DNA from: SSC4 sp964443225
Lineage (GTDB): Bacteria > Chloroflexota > Anaerolineae > SSC4 > Amarolineaceae
Assembly (NCBI GenBank): GCA_964443225.1
Contig: CAYUCC010000016.1
Span: forward strand, 19,192 to 83,191
Reading direction: 5' to 3'
Length of the DNA: 64,000 bases
In this document: positions 44,350 through 52,793 of the stretch, in pieces
How the letters are laid out: every line of letters begins with the position of its first letter
Numbering within the stretch: position 1 is the first letter of the stretch
The notes under the pieces: model-generated
The model's database searches: none
What the model saw: the letters and a program-made list of their open reading frames with translations, nothing else
What the model was told of the DNA's origin: nothing
Program-made: the position numbers and the translations under genes

Positions 44350-46623
44350 ATGACGAATTCGTTCGATCCACCCTGCCCGCCCGACCTGGTCGAGTCCTTC
44401 TACCAGGCCTACAACGACACCACCGGCTCGCAGGCCGACCGCCTGGCCCGCTGCGGGGCGATCCTGGATGCCGTGCGCGCGTGCGCCCGGGTGGATACGA
44501 CGTACCACGCCTGGAGCCTGTTGTTCGCCGGCATCCTGGCCAATGAACGCGCCCGCGATTGGGGCGAAGGCGAGCGTCTGTTCCGCGCCGCCCTGGCCAC
44601 CAACCAGGGAAAAGACCCGCTGCTCGAAGCCCGCGCCGCCCTGGCCCTGGGCGTCACCTGCCACACCCTCGATCGCTGGGCCGAATCGTTGACCTTCTGC
44701 CGGCAGGCCCTTGACGCGCTGGCCGGTCTCGACAAACCGATCGACGTGGCTTCGGTCTGGACCAACATGGCCATCGCGTGCAGTGCCGGCTTCACCGCCG
44801 GCGCGTTTGGGCCATCGCACGTGACCCAGGGCATCGAATACTGCCAGAACGCACTGGCCACCCTCGATGCCATGCCACCCACCCGCGAACGCAGCAGCCT
44901 GCAGGCGTCGGTCTTCAACACGCTGGGCAGCCTGCACAGCCAGGCCGGACAGTGGCACGACGCCATCGCCGCTTACCAACACCACCTGGCCATCTGCCAG
45001 GAGGCGGGCTATGAATGCCGCACCGGTATCTCTTATGACAACCTGGGTCAGGCCTACGCACAGCTCGGTGTAGATTATGTCGATGCAGCGATTGTTTCCT
45101 ACCAGGCGGCGCTACGCATTCATCGCACCTGCGAGGATGCGTTCCGCGAGGCCCTGACTCGCCTGAGCTGGGCCGGGCTGCTCCACGAGCTGGGGGAAAG
45201 GGACACAGCCCTGGCGCACTACCTGCACGCCATCGATCAGCTCGAACACCTGCGCGCCGGCATCACGACGACCGAGGCACGGGCCGGCTTTGCGGCCAGC
45301 ATCGCGACGGCGTACGCCCAGGCCGTGCTGCTGGCACTGGAGCTGGGTGAGATCGCCCAGGCCTTCGACCTGGCCGAACGCAGCCGCGCGCGTGCCTTTC
45401 TGGATACACTGGCCGCCGGACAGGTCGAACTGCTGCCCCAGCACGAGGGTGACATCGTGCCCCTGGCCGATGTGCAGCACTGGCTGGCGCCTGGCACGCT
45501 GATGCTCGCGTTCTACACCACCGGCATCATCGATCCCGCCGCACGTGGTCTGCGCCAGGCCGCTGTTCAGCGCCACCGCTTCCCACCGCCGCACACGCTG
45601 TTGTTTGCCGTCACGCACGACCAGGTCACCGCGTACGACACCGGTCTTTCGCCCAACGACATCCTGCCGCGCCAGCTGCACGCCGCCGCCGAGCGGCATT
45701 TCCTGGAGCCGGCCATACGCCGGACACTCTTCGACCGTCTGCTGGCACCCATCGCACACCGGCTGGCCGGCACCCGTCGGGTGATCCTGGTACCCCACGG
45801 GCCGCTGCACTACGTACCCTTCCAGGCGCTGATCGCCCCCGACGGCGAGACCCTGCTGCGGCCGGAGGGTCCCGAGCTGGTTTACAGTCCCAGTGCGAGT
45901 GTGCTCTTGCGCAGACCCACCACGCCTTCCGTTGCCCGCAGGGTCTCGCTCCCCTGCCTGGCTCTGGGTTACAATGGCGAAGGTGCGCAGCGCCTGCGGT
46001 TTGCCGAAGAAGAGGCGCACCGCGTCGCCGCCGTGTGCGGGGGGGAGGCGCTGGTCGGTCCAGGCAGCAAACGGGCGGCGTTGTTCACGCAGGGCGTCGA
46101 CGTCCGCTATCTGCACATCTCGTGCCATGGCGAGTTCGATCCGGCAGCGCCGCTGGCGTCACGGCTGCACCTGGGCGCCGGTGAGGTGCTGACGGCACAG
46201 GAGGTGCTGGCGCACCTGCACCTCAACGGTGAGCTGGTCACCCTCAGCGCGTGCGAAAGCGGCCTGAGCCGCGTGCGCCGCGGGGACGAGCTGATGGGCC
46301 TGGTGCGGGCGTTCATGGTGGCCGGCGCACCGGCAGTGATCGCCACCCTATGGCGGGTGGACGAACGCTCGACGCGTATCCTGATGGAACGTTTTTACCG
46401 GGAAGTCGCAGGCGGCGCCGGTTTTGGCCGGGCCCTGCAGCGAGCGCAGTTGTTTCTGCGCACCCTCAGCCAGGACGAGGCGTGGCGCTTGCTGGGTGTC
46501 GATGCAGCCGAACAGGACATCCCGCCGGCCACCCACAGCCCGATCGCGCTGCCAGGTGACACGCCCCGACCCTTCGCCGACCCCTATTTCTGGGCGCCGT
46601 TTATTCTGGTGGGTGCCGGGTGA
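44350..46623 (+). CDS. TPR-CHAT protease
   Basis: 757 residues. Residues ~50-360 are TPR-like helix pairs (WGEGERLFRAALATNQ, WHDAIAAYQHHLAICQEAG, VDAAIVSYQAALRIHR). Residues ~370-757 form a CHAT caspase-like domain: VILVPHGPLHYVPFQALI, the catalytic His593 in YLHISCHGEF and Cys635 in TLSACESGLS, ending with PYFWAPFILVG. CHAT proteases act as executioners in bacterial immune and cell-death systems, with TPRs as sensors or scaffold. No signal peptide. The dyad is complete. Confidence 0.93.
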   Translation: MTNSFDPPCPPDLVESFYQAYNDTTGSQADRLARCGAILDAVRACARVDTTYHAWSLLFAGILANERARDWGEGERLFRAALATNQGKDPLLEARAALALGVTCHTLDRWAESLTFCRQALDALAGLDKPIDVASVWTNMAIACSAGFTAGAFGPSHVTQGIEYCQNALATLDAMPPTRERSSLQASVFNTLGSLHSQAGQWHDAIAAYQHHLAICQEAGYECRTGISYDNLGQAYAQLGVDYVDAAIVSYQAALRIHRTCEDAFREALTRLSWAGLLHELGERDTALAHYLHAIDQLEHLRAGITTTEARAGFAASIATAYAQAVLLALELGEIAQAFDLAERSRARAFLDTLAAGQVELLPQHEGDIVPLADVQHWLAPGTLMLAFYTTGIIDPAARGLRQAAVQRHRFPPPHTLLFAVTHDQVTAYDTGLSPNDILPRQLHAAAERHFLEPAIRRTLFDRLLAPIAHRLAGTRRVILVPHGPLHYVPFQALIAPDGETLLRPEGPELVYSPSASVLLRRPTTPSVARRVSLPCLALGYNGEGAQRLRFAEEEAHRVAAVCGGEALVGPGSKRAALFTQGVDVRYLHISCHGEFDPAAPLASRLHLGAGEVLTAQEVLAHLHLNGELVTLSACESGLSRVRRGDELMGLVRAFMVAGAPAVIATLWRVDERSTRILMERFYREVAGGAGFGRALQRAQLFLRTLSQDEAWRLLGVDAAEQDIPPATHSPIALPGDTPRPFADPYFWAPFILVGAG

Positions 46624-46647
46624 CATCGGTTCGGGAAGGACAACCGA

Positions 46648-47697
46648 GCCTTGAACTAAAGTTCAGGCTCAGAGCTAAAGTCGGCTCAAGCCGACTGGGT
46701 AGTCTCGACAAGCCAGCAGCCCGCTTCAGCGGCCTTAAGCTATTAGCCTGAACTTTAGTTCAAGGCGAGCCGGTGTCGTCGCAGCAGCCCGCTTCAGCGG
46801 CCTTAAGCTATTAGCCTGAACTTTAGTTCAAGGCGGGCCGGTGTCGTTGCAGCAGCCCGCGTAAGCGGCCTGGAGCTATTAGCCTGAACTTTAGTTCAAG
46901 GCGAGCCGGTGTCGTCGCAGCAGCCCGCTTCAGCGGCCTTAAGCTATTAGCCTGAACTTTAGTTCAAGGCGAGCCGGTGTCGTCGCAGCAGCCCGCTTCA
47001 GCGGCCTTAAGCTATTAGCCTGAACTTTAGTTCAAGGCGAGCCGGTGTCGTCGCAGCAGCCCGCTTCAGCGGCCTTGAGCTATTAGCCTGAACTTTTGTT
47101 CAAGGCGAGCCGATGTCGTTGCAGCAGCCCGCTTCAGCGGCCTTGAGCTATTAGCCTGAACTTTTGTTCAAGGCGAGCCGATGTCGTTGCAGCAGCCCGC
47201 TTCAGCGGCCTTGAGCTATTAGCCTGAACTTTAGTTCAAGGCGAGCCGGTGTCGTCGCAGCAGCCCGCNNNNNNNNNNNNNNNNNNNNNNNNNNNNNNNN
47301 NNNNNNNNNNNNNNNNNNNNNNNNNNNNNNNNNNNNNNNNNNNNNNNNNNNNNNNNNNNNNNNNNNNNGAACTTTTGTTCAAGGCGAGCCGATGTCGTTG
47401 CAGCAGCCCGCTTCAGCGGCCTTAAGCTATTAGCCTGAACTTTAGTTCAAGGCGAGCCGATGTCGTCGCAGCAGCCCGCTTTAGCGGCCTTAAGCTATTA
47501 GCCTGAACTTTAGTTCAAGGCAAGCCGATGTCGTTGCGGCAGCCCGCTTCAGCGGCCTTGAGCTATTAGCCTGAACTTTAGTTCGAGGCGAGCCCATGTC
47601 GTCGCAGCAGCCCGCTTCAGCGGCCTTGCGCTAATCGGCCTGAACTTCGGTTCAAGGCGAGCCGATGTCGTCGCAGCAGCCCGCTTCAGCGGCCTTG
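46648..47697. repeat. 68-bp tandem repeat array with gap
   Basis: Units recur with exact 68-bp spacing: the TTAGCCTGAACTTTAGTTCA landmark begins at 46743, 46811, 46879, 46947, 47015, 47083, 47151, 47219 and, after the gap, 47430, 47498, 47566, with a degenerate copy near 47634. Each unit contains two small palindromes (TGAACT-TT-AGTTCA; CCGCTTCAGCGG). The last unit runs into the 3' end of the anti-sigma gene. Array length in the genome is unknown. Confidence 0.9.
47269..47368. other. assembly gap (100 N)
   Basis: Exactly 100 N inside the repeat array. The repeat phase does not continue across it, so the length is a placeholder. Confidence 0.99.
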
Positions 47698-48390
47698 CGA
47701 AAACGCCACTTCGAAAACCAATCCCGGTAACTCGTCAGACGCCACATCCTCGAACAGCACCTTACCGAAGGCATCGGTTTCCTGTACCTCGCCGACACTG
47801 CCGTCTGCGCGGCGCAGCGTCACCGTGCTGCCGGCCAGGTTGGGCCAGCCGCCGCGGCTGGGAATGTCCACGTCTACTTCCACCGTCAGGACCTGCGGAT
47901 CACGACCGGCCGGCCCGGCGGTGATGTGCACGTTCAGGTCGTCGATCTCACCGGCCAGCTCGTACCGGTATGCCGGCGCAGCTTCGCTCTTGAGATAACC
48001 CGGCTGCATGGCCGGCCCCTGCAGGCCGCGCAAGAGATCAGCCGAAAATTGAATGACCAGCCGACCCAGCTCGTCGAGCCGCCATGGCTGGCGCGCGGGC
48101 GTTTTGGATGCGGCGGGTAGATAGGCGAAATCGAACACGGCGCCCACCGGCGGCTGTTCGAGCTGCCCGCGGCGCGCGGACGCCAGCAGCAGCTTCAGTT
48201 CAGCGTATTCCTGCGGGCAATCCGCACACGCGGCCAGGTGCACGGCAACCGCAGGAAACAGATCGGCCGCCGGCTGGCCGTCGAGCTCGGCATCCACGTA
48301 CGCGGCCAGGCTGTCCCGGCACACGGCGCAGGTGTCGGGTAAGGTAACATCGTCGAACACGGCTTGTAGGATCGATTTCGTCTTGGACAT
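47686..48390 (-). CDS. anti-sigma factor-like zinc-finger protein
   Basis: 234 residues. N-terminal zf-HC2-like pattern: CAVCRDSLAAYVDAELDG, then AVAVHLAACADCPQEYAEL (H-x3-C-x2-C), which binds the sigma factor and zinc. The C-terminal half is beta-rich (YRYELAGEIDDLNVHITAG), possibly a sensor domain; no membrane helix. It lies 87 bp downstream of the ECF sigma gene. Its last three codons and stop are formed by the tandem repeat. Confidence 0.8.
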   Translation of the reverse strand: MSKTKSILQAVFDDVTLPDTCAVCRDSLAAYVDAELDGQPAADLFPAVAVHLAACADCPQEYAELKLLLASARRGQLEQPPVGAVFDFAYLPAASKTPARQPWRLDELGRLVIQFSADLLRGLQGPAMQPGYLKSEAAPAYRYELAGEIDDLNVHITAGPAGRDPQVLTVEVDVDIPSRGGWPNLAGSTVTLRRADGSVGEVQETDAFGKVLFEDVASDELPGLVFEVAFSQGR

Positions 48391-48477
48391 GGCTCTTCTT
48401 TTGATTCCCACCCTCAGGGATGCGTCTGGCCGGCAGAATCTGTCAGGTGCGCATTAGGACACACCCGGAATCAAGGT

Positions 48478-49167
48478 TCAGGACACCCCTTCGAAAATGC
48501 TCAAGACATCGCTGGAAATCCCGGCGTGCTGCAGGCACTCCTTCAACTGCCGTTTGCCACGGGTGATCAGCAAATAGACCGCATTCGCCGTCGTATTCAG
48601 GCTCCGGGCTACCTGCTCGGCGCGCTCGTCATCGGCGATACAGTGGGTGATGGCCAGCCGGTTGCGTTCGGGCAGACGCTCCAGGCACATCTGCAGGACG
48701 CTGGCCACGTGGGCGCGCGCCGCCGCCTGTTCGGGATTGGCGCCCGGTGCCGCGTCTTCCTGGCGCTGCGTCAAGGTCTGACGGTCGTTGTCCGCCCCGG
48801 TGTCCGCATCGGGCAGAACGTCGCGCCGTTTCCAATATGATTTACGCAGCTCCATGGCCGCCTGGTTACGTACGATCTGGGCTGCCCACGAGGTGAAGCG
48901 GCCTTCCCCGCGATAGCGACCCAACAAACGAAAATCGGCCTGGGCGAACTTCTCGAGGGTATCCTGCACAAAATCCTGTGCCAGGGCTGCCAGGTCCTCG
49001 GCTGCAAACGCCGCGAGCGCGCCAAGGTCGGCCTGGCGCAGCCGTACATAGTTGTAGGCCACCACGTACAGGTAGCGGGCCAGGTCCTCGTGGGCGTGGC
49101 GCTGGGCCTCGTGGCCACCCGCACCGCGCAGGTCGCGTAGCCAGTCGGCGTTGCTGCGATCGGACAT
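48478..49167 (-). CDS. ECF-type RNA polymerase sigma factor
   Basis: 229 residues. Region 2: LARYLYVVAYNYVRLRQADL, DFVQDTLEKF and RGEGRFTSWAAQIVRNQA; region 4: LQMCLERLPERNRLAITHCI, then VARSLNTTANAVYLLITRGK, the helix-turn-helix for -35 recognition. It is in an operon with the zinc-finger anti-sigma gene. Candidate targets are the two genes sharing the element at 49512 and 52176. Confidence 0.9.
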   Translation of the reverse strand: MSDRSNADWLRDLRGAGGHEAQRHAHEDLARYLYVVAYNYVRLRQADLGALAAFAAEDLAALAQDFVQDTLEKFAQADFRLLGRYRGEGRFTSWAAQIVRNQAAMELRKSYWKRRDVLPDADTGADNDRQTLTQRQEDAAPGANPEQAAARAHVASVLQMCLERLPERNRLAITHCIADDERAEQVARSLNTTANAVYLLITRGKRQLKECLQHAGISSDVLSIFEGVS

Positions 49168-49189
49168 ACGGTCCTCGGTTGTGCGCAAG

Positions 49190-49371
49190 TGATCGTTCAC
49201 CCGGTTGGGAAGCTCATCACCCTCGATGGGAGTGTCTGCTCCTGCCTTTTCCAGGATCGCCAGAAAATTGACCTGGTTGGCACACGCCGAGGGGAACCAG
49301 CTAGCCAAGGATCTGGGTGCGATGGTCAGGGCCATCGAGCAACAAGCGCAGCTTGTTCAATGCATAAGCTG
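49190..49371 (-). pseudogene. decayed antitoxin of the PIN-module type
   Basis: Contains ACANQVNFLAILEKAGADTP followed by EGDELP, closely matching the C-terminal tail of the antitoxin at 24828 (ARANAADFLAILGRAGTD, EGDELPET). The N-terminal part reads MTAYALNKLRLLLD, then frameshift and stop. It lies directly upstream of the sigma gene. Confidence 0.55.
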
Positions 49372-49511
49372 TCATGGGTTTCACCTCTCCATTGCCCAAC
49401 TACTCTTGTGCTTTGCCGTGCCGGAATTGTACATCCGGCTCCACTATCTGTCAATCACCCGGTTTTGATGGTGCGTTCACCGGCTCCAGATCCACTCCTG
49501 CTAATCGGTTG

Positions 49512-49556
49512 TGACAGGTTTTGCCCTGGGTTGGCAACTATGTGAATTGTGAGCCG
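49512..49556 (+). promoter_or_regulatory. shared upstream element, copy 1
   Basis: TGACAGGTTTTGCC, 12 variable bp, CTATGTGAATTGTGAGCCG. The same two blocks with the same spacing recur at 52176-52220. It lies 76 bp before a secreted-protein gene. A specialised (for example ECF) promoter is plausible; -35/-10 limits are not assigned. Confidence 0.6.
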
Positions 49557-49632
49557 GTCGAGGCTCCCACACAACAAACCGCCGGACGTCACAGGACGTC
49601 ACGAGCCAATGCACACACCTGGGAGGTGTATC

Positions 49633-50226
49633 GTGAGTAAACAAAAATCCAGTCTGATTCTGATCGTTATTGCCCTGTCCATGGCGCTGCTGCTGCAAAC
49701 CGTGGCCGCCGACAGCTTGGGGCCGGTCGACCCGGTTATGGCATCCATGTCTGACACCCTGCGCGGGCCAACGATCGCCGACCCCGCACCATCCGGCGCA
49801 GCGGCCGTTCTGTCCGTGGCCGAAACACTGCGTGAGCGCAAGACAGCGGCTGCCAAACCTGCCCTGTCCCTGTCCGACAGCCTGCGCGACCATACCGCAC
49901 GTGCCGAATCGGGTGCGCGTCCCAGCACGGTCAAGGTCTCCATGTCCGATCAGTTGCGCCAACCTGCCAGCGCTGAGAGTTACCGCACACCCAAAACCCA
50001 AACGGCACGTTGTGCTGCGTCCACCGAGACACGTGCATTAGGTCATGAAGGCGGGCTGCTGGGTCTGCTGGGAACTGGCGACCATCACGATCCTGGCCTG
50101 GAGTCGATTGTGCGGTCTGAAAACACCACCCTGCAAGCCGTGAGGAACGGAACCAGCAGTCACGTGGTGGCCGTTCGCACCGGCTGCCTGGGAAACGAAG
50201 GCGGGCTGATTTCGGCCAGCCGCTGA
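49633..50226 (+). CDS. secreted repeat-containing protein
   Basis: 197 residues from a GTG start with GGGAGG 6 nt upstream. A signal peptide is clear (KQKSSLILIVIALSMALLLQ, then TVAADS). The mature part has four degenerate S-x-S/A-D/E-x-LR repeats (MSDTLRG, VAETLRE, LSDSLRD, MSDQLRQ), ~25-35 residues apart, and two later GHEGGL/GNEGGL motifs. Family unknown. Confidence 0.7.
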   Translation: MSKQKSSLILIVIALSMALLLQTVAADSLGPVDPVMASMSDTLRGPTIADPAPSGAAAVLSVAETLRERKTAAAKPALSLSDSLRDHTARAESGARPSTVKVSMSDQLRQPASAESYRTPKTQTARCAASTETRALGHEGGLLGLLGTGDHHDPGLESIVRSENTTLQAVRNGTSSHVVAVRTGCLGNEGGLISASR

Positions 50227-50266
50227 CGTCCACAAGCGCTCCCGAACGTCGCGGGATGCCGGCACG

Positions 50267-50278
50267 GTGACCGGCACC
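50267..50278. repeat. solo end of the TIR element, copy 4
   Basis: A single GTGACCGGCACC with no matching right end within 150 bp. It is probably a remnant. The 50227-50409 spacer holds nothing else recognisable. Confidence 0.5.
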
Positions 50279-50409
50279 CGCATCTCAGATAAGACCGCAA
50301 GGGAAGATACGATATCTTCACCCGTTGCACTTCTGGCAGTAGATTCGTCAACCATTTTTCCAGGTAGTTCGTAATTCGTCGGCATCATTGCAGCTAACCG
50401 AGGTACCCC

Positions 50410-51093
50410 GTGCCGATACCTGCCGATATCCTGAGCCAACTGGCCGACGTCCTGGCCCATATCTACAGCGACCACGCCGGTGCCCGCACGATGGCGACCA
50501 CGGCCGGCCTGTCCGTCGAACGCATTGACTTCGATGCCAAACCGCGCGGCTACTGGGTCAACATCCTGCAGGAGGCCGAGAACCAGGGCTTGACCCAGAC
50601 CCTACTCGATCGCGCAGGCGCCCAGTACGCGGATAACCCGCCTTTGGCGGCCGTGCGCCAGGCATACACCGCCTGGGCACTCCCACCCCTGCCAAAACCC
50701 GAGGACCCCCAATACTCAAGGCTGTCAGAGTTCTGGGACAAAGAGATCATACCTGCGGGGGATAGTGCCTTCGCGACAATTGTGTATCAAAACCAGTATG
50801 CTCAGAAATTTGGAATCTCTGTGGTTGGTTCCAACGACGAGGAAGGTAAGGCAAACATTACCAGTTACGTAGAGGCGGCGAACGTATGCCTCGAAACGAT
50901 GTTGAACGACGCGCCAGAAACACTGATAGCCGACCCGATCGATACCAGTGAAACCATCACAGACCCCGAAGAACTGGCGACACTGGCGACGATCGAAGAG
51001 ATCGCCCTTGATGTCCAAAACAACAAGCCGAGTCCGCTTGGCCTGAGCATATTCGTAGAGGTGGCCAATCGATCACTTCTCTGCGTCGGCTAA
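50410..51093 (+). CDS. EAD1-domain protein
   Basis: 227 residues from GTG. The N-terminal ~80 residues (ILSQLADVLAHIYSDHAGAR, then YWVNILQEAENQGLTQTLLD) form an EAD1 adaptor closely related to that of the FGE protein at 34298. The C-terminal ~130 residues are unrecognised and acidic. GAGG lies about 7 nt upstream. The 3' end overlaps the convergent nucleotidyltransferase gene by 21 bp. EAD1 homotypic contacts could join it to the other EAD1 protein; inferred. Confidence 0.75.
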   Translation: MPIPADILSQLADVLAHIYSDHAGARTMATTAGLSVERIDFDAKPRGYWVNILQEAENQGLTQTLLDRAGAQYADNPPLAAVRQAYTAWALPPLPKPEDPQYSRLSEFWDKEIIPAGDSAFATIVYQNQYAQKFGISVVGSNDEEGKANITSYVEAANVCLETMLNDAPETLIADPIDTSETITDPEELATLATIEEIALDVQNNKPSPLGLSIFVEVANRSLLCVG

Positions 51094-51657
51094 TAGCTTC
51101 TCTACATCACTCCATAGCTCGGGCTGTTCAAGCAAGTCCGCAAACTGCTGCACCCAGAACTGTATGCGCTCCACATCTAGATGTCTGCGGGCGCCAATGA
51201 CGGCCTCGATGTCGACGAGGTCCTTGGGCCGATGTGCCACTGCTTTGAGGATGATCAAGTCTTCGGGGGTCGGCAGGCGAATATGGAGGGCGCCGGCCTG
51301 ATGTTCCTGACTACGTTTCACGGCCTCGATTTCAAATGGTAGCACGCCAAGCGAAACATCGACATCGATGCCACTCGCGTCATGTCGTAAGAGAATGACG
51401 CGACTGCGGCGTGCAAATTCGATCACGTTGGCGATGCGGGGCTGCAGTCCTTCTGCACGTGCCAAATCGAGGATCCGCGAAGCCTCGTCGATCGACGCCA
51501 GAATCAAGACGTCGGCATCTGCGGTCAATCGAGGTTTGCCCAATAGGCTGGCAGCCACACCGCCGATGACAACACCCTGATGATTCATTTGCTCGATCAG
51601 ACGCTGCACTGCAGCCAGGGGCTCGGCTAGTGGCTGGAGTGGATCCCAGGAAGTCAT
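51073..51657 (-). CDS. nucleotidyltransferase-like toxin
   Basis: 194 residues. QGVVIGGVAASLLGKPRLTA followed by DADVLI is a nucleotidyltransferase core (GG-x-A/S then DxD); DVDVSLGVLPFE and LIILKAVAHRPKDLVDIEAV match AbiEii/MNT-like proteins. Its ATG overlaps the stop of the upstream small gene as ATGA, so toxin and partner are coupled. Confidence 0.8.
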   Translation of the reverse strand: MTSWDPLQPLAEPLAAVQRLIEQMNHQGVVIGGVAASLLGKPRLTADADVLILASIDEASRILDLARAEGLQPRIANVIEFARRSRVILLRHDASGIDVDVSLGVLPFEIEAVKRSQEHQAGALHIRLPTPEDLIILKAVAHRPKDLVDIEAVIGARRHLDVERIQFWVQQFADLLEQPELWSDVEKLLADAEK

Positions 51658-51902
51658 GGCGACGGCCGTAGGTTGTTCGCCAGGATAAGCTCCACGAGTC
51701 GATTCCAACGACGAATGGCGACGTCATTCTCAGGGGTTTCGTCCTGCCGCATCACCAGTCCCAAAGCTGACGCCATGGCGAATAGGGCGTTCATCTGCCG
51801 CCAACGAAGCGCGATGGAGGTCTGCTGCTGTTCCAGCGTTTCGAAGTCGTTGACAGCCTGCCAACGGCTCTGGTACGCTTCGAGCATGTCCCGATCGAGC
51901 AT
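51654..51902 (-). CDS. small partner of the nucleotidyltransferase
   Basis: 82 residues, helical (MLEAYQSRWQAVNDFETLEQ, then WRQMNALFAMASALGLVM). Overlaps the next gene by 4 bp. Likely antitoxin or HEPN-like partner by position; no catalytic motif seen. Confidence 0.6.
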   Translation of the reverse strand: MLDRDMLEAYQSRWQAVNDFETLEQQQTSIALRWRQMNALFAMASALGLVMRQDETPENDVAIRRWNRLVELILANNLRPSP

Positions 51903-52060
51903 AGTTGTTTCTCCAAACTCTGGTCTGGTTCACGTATCAGCGCTCGCCGGGTCGTAGTTGGACACGACCTGGCTTAGTTTCAGATTTTACTGAGACGAGT
52001 CTACCAGCAATGCATGCTTCTGTCAAGAACGCCTGCGCAGCGCACTGCATCTCCCCCAAC

Positions 52061-52134
52061 GTGACCGGCACCTGCAGCTGAGACCACATCGCCGCGCGGC
52101 GATACACCCTCCAGCATGCCACGGTGCCGGTCAC
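52061..52134. repeat. TIR element, copy 5
   Basis: 74 bp, perfect 12-bp ends; interior nearly identical to copy 1 (42700). Lies in the 51903-52293 intergenic region with the second shared upstream element. Confidence 0.8.
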
Positions 52135-52175
52135 CTCGCACACCACACCCCAACCCCAGACGACTCCAAACCCCC

Positions 52176-52220
52176 TGACAGGTTTTGCCCCGCACCCGCA
52201 TCTATGTGAATTGTGAGCCG
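52176..52220 (+). promoter_or_regulatory. shared upstream element, copy 2
   Basis: Both blocks and the 12-bp gap of copy 1 are preserved (TGACAGGTTTTGCC and CTATGTGAATTGTGAGCCG). It lies 73 bp before the gene at 52294, nearly the same distance as copy 1 from its gene. Confidence 0.6.
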
Positions 52221-52293
52221 ATTGTGGCTTCACAGATCCAACACAGGGACGCAGGACGGCGTCACCTGGCAAAACACTACAGGAGGGTTTCCA

Positions 52294-52623
52294 ATGGCTT
52301 CGCCACTATCGCATCGCCAGTTCTTCCAGCAGCTTCAGGGTCGCGTGCCGATCAACGTCAACCTCGACGGGTTCGACGTCACCCGCCGCTCCGTGCTCCT
52401 GGTCACCGCCGCACCGTGCAGCCTTGGCGGCGGTTTCTTCGATCCGGACATCCGCCTCAACGTACACGGTCCCGACGTGCGGGTCTCCAACATCGTGCCG
52501 CACGGTCCCGAAGGTGGACCCGGCGGCGTCGAGTTCGTGCTGACGGTCGATTCGCCCACCCCCACCGACGTGGCGGTAACGATCTCGGTCTTCGAGCCGT
52601 GGGAAAGCGTCGGCGTTTCGTAG
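52294..52623 (+). CDS. hypothetical beta-rich protein
   Basis: 109 residues: SPLSHRQFFQQLQGRVPINV, then DIRLNVHGPDVRVSNIVPH and VEFVLTVDSPTPTDVAVTIS. Probably a small beta-sandwich, no signal peptide. AGGAGGG at 52281-52287. Family unknown; shares its upstream element with the secreted protein at 49633. Confidence 0.6.
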   Translation: MASPLSHRQFFQQLQGRVPINVNLDGFDVTRRSVLLVTAAPCSLGGGFFDPDIRLNVHGPDVRVSNIVPHGPEGGPGGVEFVLTVDSPTPTDVAVTISVFEPWESVGVS

Positions 52624-52650
52624 ACCGTGCGCTGGCGTGCGGCAGCTCTG

Positions 52651-52677
52651 GAGTGCGCAAGCATGGCTTGCGCACTC
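52651..52677 (+). terminator. hairpin after the 52294 gene
   Basis: GAGTGCGCAAGC, ATG loop, and the exact complement; a 12-bp stem. No U-run follows, so termination may be factor-dependent. Confidence 0.55.
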
Positions 52678-52793
52678 AAATTACCAGGGCCGCCGCACGC
52701 CGGATGGTGTATAATACCGAATGAACCGGAAAACTCGTCTCCGATTTCGTTTATCCCAGCACAACATCACCCCATTCCACCAAGGAGCCATCT

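Noticed and set aside
46648..47697. CRISPR array
   Set aside because: Whole 68-bp units repeat in tandem with no unique spacers, and no cas genes are nearby.
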